Shown here: positions 1 to 5,470 of the stretch, one piece after another
How the letters are laid out: every line of letters begins with the position of its first letter
Numbering within the stretch: position 1 is the first letter of the stretch
Program-made: the position numbers and the translations under genes
Assembly (NCBI GenBank): GCA_030593155.1
Contig: JAUVHT010000041.1
Span: 1 to 7,169, forward strand
Source of the DNA: Candidatus Bathyarchaeota archaeon
GTDB lineage: Archaea; Thermoproteota; Bathyarchaeia; TCS64
DNA length: 7,169 bases
Direction of reading: 5' to 3'
The notes under the pieces: generated by a model
Told to the model about the DNA's origin: nothing
Database searches by the model: none
What the model saw: only the letters and a program-made list of their open reading frames with translations

Positions 1-7
1 CGCACCG

Positions 8-17
8 TTTTATAAAG
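8..17 (+). promoter_or_regulatory. Probable archaeal TATA box upstream of the PPC-domain gene
   Basis: TTTTATAAAG stands in otherwise GC-rich DNA. Archaeal transcription normally starts about 25 bp downstream of the TATA centre, which would be near 38-40, leaving a leader of about 10 nt before the TTG at 50. No clear Shine-Dalgarno motif lies between. The match is to the general TATA consensus only. Confidence 0.45.
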
Positions 18-49
18 AATGCTTCCAAGAATGGGGCTAGTGACCAGTC

Positions 50-583
50 TTGAAAGAGAAATGGGAGCAGGACGCGAGCAAGCCAACGGATTACCATGTC
101 GTCGAGGCCCGGCGGGGCCGTGAGTTCATCCTCAGGCTCACCACCGGCGCCGACGTCTATCTGGCCATCCAGCAGTTCGCCGTGGACCACGGCATCCGCT
201 TCGCCAAGATCCATGCAGCCTTCATGGGGGGCCTCCAGCCCGCCAGATTCCTGATGTGGGCCCCCGATACCGGCGACCCGGACAACTGGCACAACGAGTC
301 CGTCGCCACCGTCCAGAACCAGAGCATGATCCTCAGCATGAGCGGAGTCATCCACCCCCGGATCATGAAAGGGGAAGAGGAGCCCTTCCCGGCCATCCAC
401 TTCGTCACCGGCGGCGCCTGGGATGTCCCCACCATCGGCGGCCACCTGGAGGAGGGGACCATCGTCAAGGGAGTGCTGGAGACATTCATCACCGAGATCC
501 TTGGAATCGATGTGCTTCTTCCCTCAGACTACGACCCGGAGTCCGACGTCGCACCGGAGTCCTGGTATAAGAAAGTTAACTGA
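50..583 (+). CDS. PPC (DUF296) domain protein
   Basis: This 177-residue protein is almost entirely one PPC/DUF296 domain ('plants and prokaryotes conserved'). The domain begins around residue 20 (GREFILRLTTGADV) and ends near residue 155. The family hallmark is visible: an IHF strand with His117, then GGHLEEGTIV with His132, followed by a strand containing an ETFITEILG Glu. In solved prokaryotic members, conserved histidines bind a metal ion and the protein forms trimers; His47, His55, His117 and His132 are candidates here. There is no AT-hook, unlike plant AHL proteins, so DNA binding is not indicated. Archaeal and bacterial stand-alone members have no settled function. The start is TTG at 50, because in-frame stops at 38-43 leave no ATG or GTG upstream and the domain begins soon after. 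The gene is not obviously linked to its neighbour: a terminator-like hairpin and a 279-nt gap follow. The family call is firm; the cellular role is unknown. Confidence 0.85.
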   Translation: MKEKWEQDASKPTDYHVVEARRGREFILRLTTGADVYLAIQQFAVDHGIRFAKIHAAFMGGLQPARFLMWAPDTGDPDNWHNESVATVQNQSMILSMSGVIHPRIMKGEEEPFPAIHFVTGGAWDVPTIGGHLEEGTIVKGVLETFITEILGIDVLLPSDYDPESDVAPESWYKKVN

Positions 584-619
584 GGGGATAACCCCCTACA
601 CATATTTTTCAACATTTTC
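583..619 (+). terminator. Hairpin plus T-rich tract after the PPC gene
   Basis: The stem AGGGG (583-587) pairs with CCCCT (593-597) around a 5-nt ATAAC loop, beginning at the last base of the stop codon. Two T-runs follow, TTTTT at 605-609 and TTTT at 615-618. Archaeal termination relies mainly on T-rich stretches, so the T-runs alone could suffice and the hairpin would reinforce them. From 620 to 862 I see AT-richer sequence with a GC block (CGGCGCGCGCGGG, about 720-732) and no supportable gene or RNA. Confidence 0.5.
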
Positions 620-752
620 CCGTGCATGAAACAGTCGATGCCAATGGAGACGCTACACTTTTCATTGGTCTATCGTGGGATCCCTGGCGAGGAAGTAGAC
701 CGCAGCTGAAAAGAAACAAACGGCGCGCGCGGGAGTAGCGAATGGATATCCC

Positions 753-812
753 TTAGATAAAAATGACCTTCTCTCCATTTGTGCAACAAACCGATGAGTC
801 CTGATTGTATAT
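753..812 (+). promoter_or_regulatory. Possible promoter region for the APH-like gene
   Basis: Two TATA-like stretches precede the gene that begins at 863: TTAGATAAAA (753-762) and TTGTATAT (805-812). The second would put transcription start near 835 and give a leader of about 28 nt. Neither is a strong match, and no Shine-Dalgarno motif stands before ATG 863. Some promoter is expected here because the gap follows a terminator-like element, but its exact place is a guess. Confidence 0.25.
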
Positions 813-862
813 GCGCTCAACTAAAGATACCTTCATTATGTTTGAATCTCCCCCTATAGCCC

Positions 863-1837
863 ATGGACGGCCGACGAACCATCCCAGGCATCAACGACAA
901 GTTGATGTCCTACCTTCGCTCGGAACTCCAGAATCAGCGAGTAACCTATTCCAGCCCCCCTATCCCGGTGGAGGGGGGATACGACACGGTCATCTACAGA
1001 TTCCAGCTGGAAGGGGCCTCAGACGAGCTCGCCGAACCCCTCATACTGCGAGTGTTTGCGGGGAGCAGTCCCAACAGGGCCACATTCGAGAGCCTCGTGC
1101 AGGAGGCGGTAGCCAGTTCTGGATACCCCGCGCCGAAGGTCCACTTCACTTGCACCGACGAGGACGTGCTGGGCGCCGGTTTCCTGGTCATGGAACTCAT
1201 GCCGGGACGGCCGATGGCGGAGGTGCCGGAGGACGCGATGCCGGAGATGCTGGCCGAGGCCCATCTCCACCTCCACAGCATCGACGCCGACCCCATCAGG
1301 GGGGCTCTCGAAACCGCAGGCATCAAACACAGGCGGTCATTCGACACCCTGCTTCGATGGCTCAAGGAGCGGGTCGAGGAAAGACGTTACGATTGGCTCC
1401 AAGGGGGGTTCGAATGGATCGAGGGGAATCGCCCGGGGGAGCCCGAGAGGCTTGTGGTCTGCCACGGGGACTTCCACCCTTTGAACCTCCTCGTTGAGGA
1501 TGGCCGCGTCAGCGGGGTGCTTGACTGGGCCGGTTTCCTGCTCGGGGAACCCGCCTACGACGTTGGGGTGACCATGTTCCTCGGCGAGGTCGCGGCCCCG
1601 GCCCTTCTGCCCGAGATCGACTGGGAGAAGCTGGTGAGGCGGTATCTCAGATGTTACATAGGCGGATCCCCCCTCGATCCGGGAAGGGTCAACTACTATG
1701 CGGCGTTCAGGTGCTTCTGGGCTGTGTACGAGGGCGCCGAAGGCCATCTGGCCTGGAGCGACCCCAAGATAGGAGACAGACTGTTGGGCTACTTCCAGGA
1801 AAAAACCGGCATCTCGATCGAAATCGCTGAAGGGTAG
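863..1837 (+). CDS. Aminoglycoside phosphotransferase (APH)/choline kinase-like family protein
   Basis: The 324-residue protein has the APH-type kinase fold (PF01636 family). The N-lobe holds a nucleotide loop (VEGGYDTVIYRF, about 37-48) and a strand LILRVFAG in the usual place of the ATP-contacting basic residue. The hinge-like strand FLVMELMPG precedes the C-lobe. The catalytic loop is HGDFHPLN (201-208) with catalytic Asp203 and metal-ligand Asn208. The metal-binding Asp221 follows in VLDWAGF, and EPAYDVG (Asp233) completes the pattern. All key residues are present, so it should be an active cytosolic kinase that transfers the ATP gamma-phosphate to a hydroxyl of a small molecule. The substrate cannot be deduced: the family includes antibiotic, choline, homoserine, methylthioribose and sugar kinases. 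ATG 863 is the first start after an in-frame TAG at 857-859. The gene stands alone, with 53-71 nt before the MFS gene. The proximity to exporters makes drug inactivation possible but unproven. Confidence 0.87.
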   Translation: MDGRRTIPGINDKLMSYLRSELQNQRVTYSSPPIPVEGGYDTVIYRFQLEGASDELAEPLILRVFAGSSPNRATFESLVQEAVASSGYPAPKVHFTCTDEDVLGAGFLVMELMPGRPMAEVPEDAMPEMLAEAHLHLHSIDADPIRGALETAGIKHRRSFDTLLRWLKERVEERRYDWLQGGFEWIEGNRPGEPERLVVCHGDFHPLNLLVEDGRVSGVLDWAGFLLGEPAYDVGVTMFLGEVAAPALLPEIDWEKLVRRYLRCYIGGSPLDPGRVNYYAAFRCFWAVYEGAEGHLAWSDPKIGDRLLGYFQEKTGISIEIAEG

Positions 1838-1848
1838 AAGTCATACGA

Positions 1849-1862
1849 GATGCTCTAGCATC
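1849..1862 (+). other. Short inverted repeat between the APH and MFS genes
   Basis: GATGC (1849-1853) and GCATC (1858-1862) are complementary around TCTA, 11 nt after the APH stop. With the following T-richer segment (1871-1884) it could help end the APH transcript. The stem is only 5 bp, so support is weak. Confidence 0.25.
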
Positions 1863-1878
1863 CCCCGACATTAGCAAT

Positions 1879-1887
1879 TTTATTAAA
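1879..1887 (+). promoter_or_regulatory. Probable TATA box of the MFS gene
   Basis: TTTATTAAA is centred at 1883. That is 26 bp upstream of the in-frame ATG at 1909, the spacing expected between an archaeal TATA box and the transcription start. It is only about 8 bp before the first ATG at 1891, which would then lie upstream of the transcript. The element therefore suggests separate transcription of the MFS gene, possibly leaderless, starting near 1909. Confidence 0.45.
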
Positions 1888-1908
1888 CGAATGCGGGTGA
1901 GTAAGGTG

Positions 1909-3126
1909 ATGCTCAGAGGGGTTGTAAAGCGCGGCGTCGACTTCTTCAAGAGGCAGCGGAGCCCCTTCAAAGTCAACATCGTGAAGAACCTAGTGCAGAA
2001 CTTCTCCATGGGCCTGACCCAGCAGTACCAGTCGATCTACATAACCGCGCTGGGGGCCGATCCCCTGCAGCTGGGCATCGTGTCCAGCGTCGGGGGCATC
2101 GCCAACGCCCTCGTCACCATCCCGGCGGGCTGGCTGGCGGACAGGTTCGGCATCCGGCGTGTCATGCTGGCCTCCCTCCTCCTCGGGGCCCTGGGCTACT
2201 CCCTCTTCGGCTTCGCCCGGGGCTGGCAGTCCACGGTGCTCGCCCTCGTCATCACCTCCCTCTCGTGGGGCGTGGGGATGGTGGTCTGCCCCATGGTATG
2301 CGGGAGCACCCTGAGAAACGAGGAGAGGGCCACCGGGATGCAGATCTGCGACACCATCGCGGCGCTACCCCGGATAGTGGCGCCCATCGTCGCAGCCTAC
2401 CTGATAACCTTCTTCGGGGGGATCAACGCCGAGGGCATCAGGCCCCTCTACTGGATCGAGGTCGGCGGGTTCCTGCTGGCAGCCCTGGTCATACTCAGGT
2501 ACTTCGAGGACCCCCGGAAAGGGCAGACCATCGAGCCCATCCCCCTCCTCGACGGCATCAAGAAGGTGCTCAGGGAGGGCGTCATGGTGAAGCGCTGGAT
2601 CGTCTACATCCTCCTCTCCACGTTCCCCATGTTCATGTCCATCTACCTACCCCTCTACGCCAGGGAGCTGAAGGGGGCCGACCAATTCGTCCTCGGCCTG
2701 ATGGACACCGCCTACTGGCTGGTCATAGTGCTCCTCGCCCTCCCCATAGGCCTCTCCGCCGACAGGCTCGGCAGGAAGAAGGTCGTCATGCTCCTGACCC
2801 CCATCTACTGCGCCTCCCTGATGCTCCTCCTCTACGCCCCCAACGACGCCGTCCTCGTCCTCGCCGGACTGCTGAACGGATTCATAATGCTCGCATCCGT
2901 CACCCAGGGAGCCATCACCGTCGAGCTCGTCCCCCAGGAGCTCCTGGGCAGCTGGTTCGGGATGCTCGGCCTGTTCAGGGGCCTCGCGAACGTCATCGCC
3001 CCTGCCCTAGGCGGACTCCTGTGGAAGACCCTGGGGCCCGCCCACGTCCTTTACTTCCTCGCCTTAACCCAGCTAGTCAAGCTCCCCATCTTGGCCAGCA
3101 TGCCCTCATCGAAGACGGGGGGCTGA
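1909..3126 (+). CDS. Major facilitator superfamily (MFS) transporter, probable drug/small-molecule exporter
   Basis: This hydrophobic protein of about 405 residues (411 if begun at ATG 1891) has the twelve-helix MFS layout. It starts with a short basic cytosolic N-terminus. The diagnostic motif A appears in both halves: GWLADRFGIRR at residues 74-84 (loop 2-3) and GLSADRLGRKK at 281-291 (loop 8-9). A central cytosolic loop (EDPRKGQTIEP and following, about 200-225) separates the two six-helix bundles. MFS proteins move small solutes with or against an ion gradient. Motif A in both halves and the general helix pattern suit the drug-efflux type, but no substrate-specific motif is recognised. 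I prefer the start at 1909: GGTGAG (1896-1901) lies 7 nt before that ATG as a Shine-Dalgarno motif, and a TATA box is 26 bp upstream. The alternative at 1891 adds six residues and has no ribosome-binding site. Arg is mostly AGG and wobble positions are mostly C/G, like the ABC genes downstream. An exporter role is inferred. Confidence 0.92.
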   Translation: MLRGVVKRGVDFFKRQRSPFKVNIVKNLVQNFSMGLTQQYQSIYITALGADPLQLGIVSSVGGIANALVTIPAGWLADRFGIRRVMLASLLLGALGYSLFGFARGWQSTVLALVITSLSWGVGMVVCPMVCGSTLRNEERATGMQICDTIAALPRIVAPIVAAYLITFFGGINAEGIRPLYWIEVGGFLLAALVILRYFEDPRKGQTIEPIPLLDGIKKVLREGVMVKRWIVYILLSTFPMFMSIYLPLYARELKGADQFVLGLMDTAYWLVIVLLALPIGLSADRLGRKKVVMLLTPIYCASLMLLLYAPNDAVLVLAGLLNGFIMLASVTQGAITVELVPQELLGSWFGMLGLFRGLANVIAPALGGLLWKTLGPAHVLYFLALTQLVKLPILASMPSSKTGG

Positions 3127-3150
3127 GAACCACTCTCGCGCCCTTTTTGG

Positions 3151-3164
3151 GGAACCTTTAAATA
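3151..3164 (+). promoter_or_regulatory. TATA box (with upstream BRE-like bases) of the padR-ABC operon
   Basis: TTTAAATA (3157-3164) is preceded by GGAACC (3151-3156), similar to a purine-rich TFB recognition element. Transcription start is expected near 3186-3190, giving a leader of roughly 35 nt before ATG 3223. It is the clearest promoter in the window, and its downstream flank is packed with inverted repeats. Confidence 0.65.
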
Positions 3165-3177
3165 CGATCGCCGTATT
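3161..3177 (+). promoter_or_regulatory. Inverted repeat overlapping the TATA box (candidate operator)
   Basis: AATACG (3161-3166) and CGTATT (3172-3177) are exact inverted copies separated by 5 bp. The left arm shares four bases with the TATA box, so a dimeric repressor here would compete with TBP/TFB. PadR proteins bind palindromic sites as dimers and often repress their own gene, so this is a plausible PadR site. The assignment is inferred. Confidence 0.5.
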
Positions 3178-3220
3178 CGATATCGAAAGTGATATCGTGT
3201 CCGATATCGGAAGTGATATT
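3178..3220 (+). repeat. Phased GATAT array: 18-bp imperfect direct repeat, period 24, with 12-bp sub-period
   Basis: The 18-bp unit CGATATCGAAAGTGATAT (3178-3195) recurs at 3202-3219 with one change (A to G at 3210). GATATC occurs at 3179, 3191 and 3203, and GATATT at 3215, so the core repeats every 12 bp exactly. Superimposed palindromes are TTCGATATCGAA (3176-3187), CCGATATCGG (3201-3210) and GATATCG-TGTC-CGATATC (3191-3208). The array covers the expected transcription start and leader, where bound protein would block initiation or elongation. The neighbouring PadR protein is the natural candidate to bind it. Confidence 0.75.
3209..3216 (+). promoter_or_regulatory. Shine-Dalgarno-like site of padR inside the repeat array
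   Basis: GGAAGTGA differs by one base from the archaeal anti-16S ideal GGAGGTGA and ends 6 nt before ATG 3223. It belongs to the second repeat copy. In the first copy the same position reads GAAAGTGA, so the single difference between copies improves the ribosome-binding match. This supports ATG 3223 as the start over ATG 3274. Confidence 0.5.
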
Positions 3221-3222
3221 TA

Positions 3223-3723
3223 ATGCTTAAACGACACCGCAAGTTCAGACGCCGAATAGGCGTGCCAAAGGGGATGCTCCGGCACCTCGCGCTCAAGATC
3301 CTCAAGGATCGGCCCATGTCGGGCAGCGAGATAATGGAGAAGATAGAGGAGTACGCAGACTGGAGGCCCAGCCCCGGGAGCATCTACCCCCTCCTCGCCC
3401 ATCTGCAGGAGGAGAAGCTCATCGAGCCCCACCCCAACGAGGACCCCAGCCTGAAACGCTTCGCACTGACCGAAGGCGGGCTCAAGGAGCTGGAGGAGCA
3501 CGGACGGTTCGCCGAACATTTCAGGAACAGGCAGATCTGCATCCACAAGATCTACTGGCTGCTCCACAGGGATATGCCTGAGGATCTGTACGAGAGCTTC
3601 TCTGCCTTCCTCGAGGCTGTGGAAGAGACCTACATGAGAGTCAAAGCCAGCCCGGAGGCCTCCGAGCGATTCAAGGAGGTCCTGGGCGAGGCATCGAGTA
3701 AGCTGACGGAGATTGGGGCATAA
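3223..3723 (+). CDS. PadR family transcriptional regulator
   Basis: This 166-residue protein has an N-terminal PadR winged-helix domain at residues about 17-90. The family core is clear: LRHLALKILKDRPMSGSEIMEKIEE, then WRPSPGSIYPLLAHLQEEKLIE (recognition helix and wing), then FALTEGGLKELEE. A basic tail (KRHRKFRRR, 3-11) precedes it. The C-terminal part (about 96-160) is predicted helical and should form the dimer and ligand-sensing region. It is longer than in the roughly 110-residue PadR-s2 proteins such as LmrR. PadR proteins usually repress neighbouring efflux or detoxification genes and release DNA on binding an aromatic or drug-like effector. Trp112 in the C-terminal helix region (IYWLLHRD) is a conceivable ligand contact, by analogy with LmrR Trp96 only. 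The gene is first in an operon with two ABC exporter genes: its TAA is 4 nt before the next ATG. Inverted and direct repeats at its promoter suggest autoregulation. Confidence 0.95.
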   Translation: MLKRHRKFRRRIGVPKGMLRHLALKILKDRPMSGSEIMEKIEEYADWRPSPGSIYPLLAHLQEEKLIEPHPNEDPSLKRFALTEGGLKELEEHGRFAEHFRNRQICIHKIYWLLHRDMPEDLYESFSAFLEAVEETYMRVKASPEASERFKEVLGEASSKLTEIGA

Positions 3724-3727
3724 TACT

Positions 3728-5470
3728 ATGAACGACTTCAGACGGGTGCTCAAGTACCTCTCTCCCTACAGGAAGGAGGCCATCATGGCCACAATCCTCC
3801 TGGCTCTGGTGGTCGTCACCGACCTGTCGATCCCGCGGCTGGTCCAGGTCATCATCGACCAGGGCGTCGCCGCCGGTGACATGCCCCTCATCGTCAGGAC
3901 CAGCCTGCTGATGATCGGGGCCAGCGTCCTGAGCGCCGCCTTCATGGTGGGAAACACCATATTCGCGGTGCGGGCCTCCAAGGGCTTCGAGGCGGACCTC
4001 CGGGAGTCTCTCTTCAAGAAGATCCAGACCTTCAGCTTCGGCAATCTGGACGATTTCACCACGGGGCAGCTCCTGACCCGGCTCACCAGCGACATAAACC
4101 AGATCCACATGATCGTCCTCATGGGCCTCCGGATGTTCACCCGGGCCCCGCTGATGTTCATCGGGAGCGTCAGCATCATGTTCGCCACCAATTCCCAGCT
4201 CGCGTCCATCATGTTCGTCCTGCTGCCGTTGACCATCGTCCTCGTGGCGATCTTCGTCAGGATCGTCCAGCCCCTGTTCACCAAGGTCCAGGAGCGCCTC
4301 GAGTACATGAACCAGGTGCTCCAGGAGAACCTCTCCGGCATCCGGGTGGTGAAGTCCTTCGTCAGGAGGGACCACGAGAACCAGAAGTTCGAGGGGGCCA
4401 ACGTCGAGCTGTACGGGACCTCCCTGAGGGTCACCCAGCTCCTCAGCGTCTTCTTCCCCATCATAATGGCCCTGCTCAACCTGGGCACCGTCGCCATCAT
4501 CTACTACGGCGGATTGCAGGTGTTCGCGGGCACCGCAAGCGTCGGCCAGATCATGGCCTTCATCAACTACCTGTTCAGCACCATGTTCCCCATCCTGATG
4601 CTCAGCATGATGGCGGGGCAGGTATCAGCAGCCACCGCCTCCTCCCGGCGCATCATGCAGATCCTCGACTCTGAACCCGAAGTCCAGGACAAGCCCGATG
4701 CCATCGCCCTAGACGAGATGAAGGGCAGGGTGGTGTTCGAGGACGTAGCGTTCAGCTACCGAGACGACGGGGGAGACCCCGTCCTAACAGATGTCAGCTT
4801 CACCGCCGAGCCCGGCGAGACCGTGGCGATACTGGGCTCCACGGGCTCCGGGAAGTCGAGCCTCATCAACCTGATCCCGAGGTTCTACGACGTGAGCGGC
4901 GGTCGGGTCACCATCGACGGCGTGGACGTCCGGGACCTCAGGATGGACGACCTCCGGAGACACGTGGGCATCAGCCTTCAGGAGGCCGTGCTCTTCAGCG
5001 GGACCATCAGGGACAACATCCGCTACGGGCTTCCCGACGCCTCGGACGAGGAGGTCATCGCGGCCGCGAAGGCGGCCCAGGCCCACGAGTTCATCACGGG
5101 CTTCCCCGAGGGCTACGACACAATGGTGGGCCAGCGGGGGGTGAACCTGAGCGGCGGCCAGAAGCAGCGGGTGGCCATCGCAAGGGCGCTCCTCGTGAGG
5201 CCGACGATACTCATCTTGGACGACAGCACAAGCGCCGTTGACGTGGAGACCGAGGCCCTCATCGAGGAGGCCTTGGAGGAGCTCATGAAGGACAGGACGA
5301 GCTTCGTCATCGCCCAGCGTATCAGCACCGTGCTCAAGGCCGACAAGATCATCGTCCTCGACGACGGACAGGTCGCCGCCGAGGGCAACCACGACACTCT
5401 CATGGAGACCAGCCCCATCTACAGGGAGATATACGAGAGCCAGCTCGGCGACGGAGGCGAGGTCCAATGA
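3728..5470 (+). CDS. ABC exporter half-transporter, degenerate-site subunit of a heterodimeric (TM287/288-, LmrCD-like) pump
   Basis: The 580-residue protein is a membrane domain fused to an ATPase domain. Six helices lie at about 19-44, 56-80, 133-153, 157-178, 240-262 and 273-296; the ABC domain occupies 333-575. Visible motifs are A-loop Tyr344, Walker A GSTGSGKSS (370-378, Lys376), Q-loop Gln418, signature LSGGQ (474-478) and Walker B ILILDDS (494-500). Asp499 replaces the catalytic Glu, and the H-loop His is Gln530 (VIAQRIST). These two substitutions mark the subunit whose Walker motifs form the non-hydrolytic site in heterodimeric exporters; its intact LSGGQ completes the active site with the partner. 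The C-terminus (PIYREIYESQLG) also resembles TM287. It should act in the cytoplasmic membrane, exporting hydrophobic compounds or lipids. ATG 3728 is preferred: TTG 3713 would add five residues and overlap padR by 11 nt. No strong ribosome-binding site is seen, so translation may be coupled to padR. The last bases overlap the partner gene. Confidence 0.96.
   Translation: MNDFRRVLKYLSPYRKEAIMATILLALVVVTDLSIPRLVQVIIDQGVAAGDMPLIVRTSLLMIGASVLSAAFMVGNTIFAVRASKGFEADLRESLFKKIQTFSFGNLDDFTTGQLLTRLTSDINQIHMIVLMGLRMFTRAPLMFIGSVSIMFATNSQLASIMFVLLPLTIVLVAIFVRIVQPLFTKVQERLEYMNQVLQENLSGIRVVKSFVRRDHENQKFEGANVELYGTSLRVTQLLSVFFPIIMALLNLGTVAIIYYGGLQVFAGTASVGQIMAFINYLFSTMFPILMLSMMAGQVSAATASSRRIMQILDSEPEVQDKPDAIALDEMKGRVVFEDVAFSYRDDGGDPVLTDVSFTAEPGETVAILGSTGSGKSSLINLIPRFYDVSGGRVTIDGVDVRDLRMDDLRRHVGISLQEAVLFSGTIRDNIRYGLPDASDEEVIAAAKAAQAHEFITGFPEGYDTMVGQRGVNLSGGQKQRVAIARALLVRPTILILDDSTSAVDVETEALIEEALEELMKDRTSFVIAQRISTVLKADKIIVLDDGQVAAEGNHDTLMETSPIYREIYESQLGDGGEVQ

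Noticed and set aside
626..709. 27-codon ORF (ATG 626 to TGA 709) in the gap after the PPC gene
   Set aside because: No ribosome-binding site, no recognisable motif, and only a weak TATA-like T-rich stretch upstream that is better explained as a terminator.
744..751. GGATATCC palindrome as an extra copy of the GATATC operator core
   Set aside because: A single 8-bp palindrome without the 12-bp phased neighbours is expected by chance; it is far from the padR promoter.
791..804. CGATGAGTCCTGA, resembling box C and box D motifs of an archaeal C/D guide RNA
   Set aside because: The C-like box is off consensus and the two motifs are only 2 nt apart, leaving no room for a guide sequence; no second C'/D' pair is found nearby.
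2265..3161. Plus-strand 298-codon frame overlapping the MFS gene
   Set aside because: The Arg/Pro/His-rich translation is a frame-shifted shadow of the MFS coding sequence, whose own frame has both motif A copies.
3178..3220. Repeat array read as a minimal CRISPR
   Set aside because: The units are palindromic, the 24-bp period leaves only about 6 bp between copies, there are just two full units, and no cas gene is present. A promoter operator explains it better.
3671..4375. Long minus-strand open frame opposite the first ABC gene
   Set aside because: The product is a low-complexity Asp/Glu/His-rich sequence with no domain, a usual artefact of strong C/G wobble bias on the coding strand.
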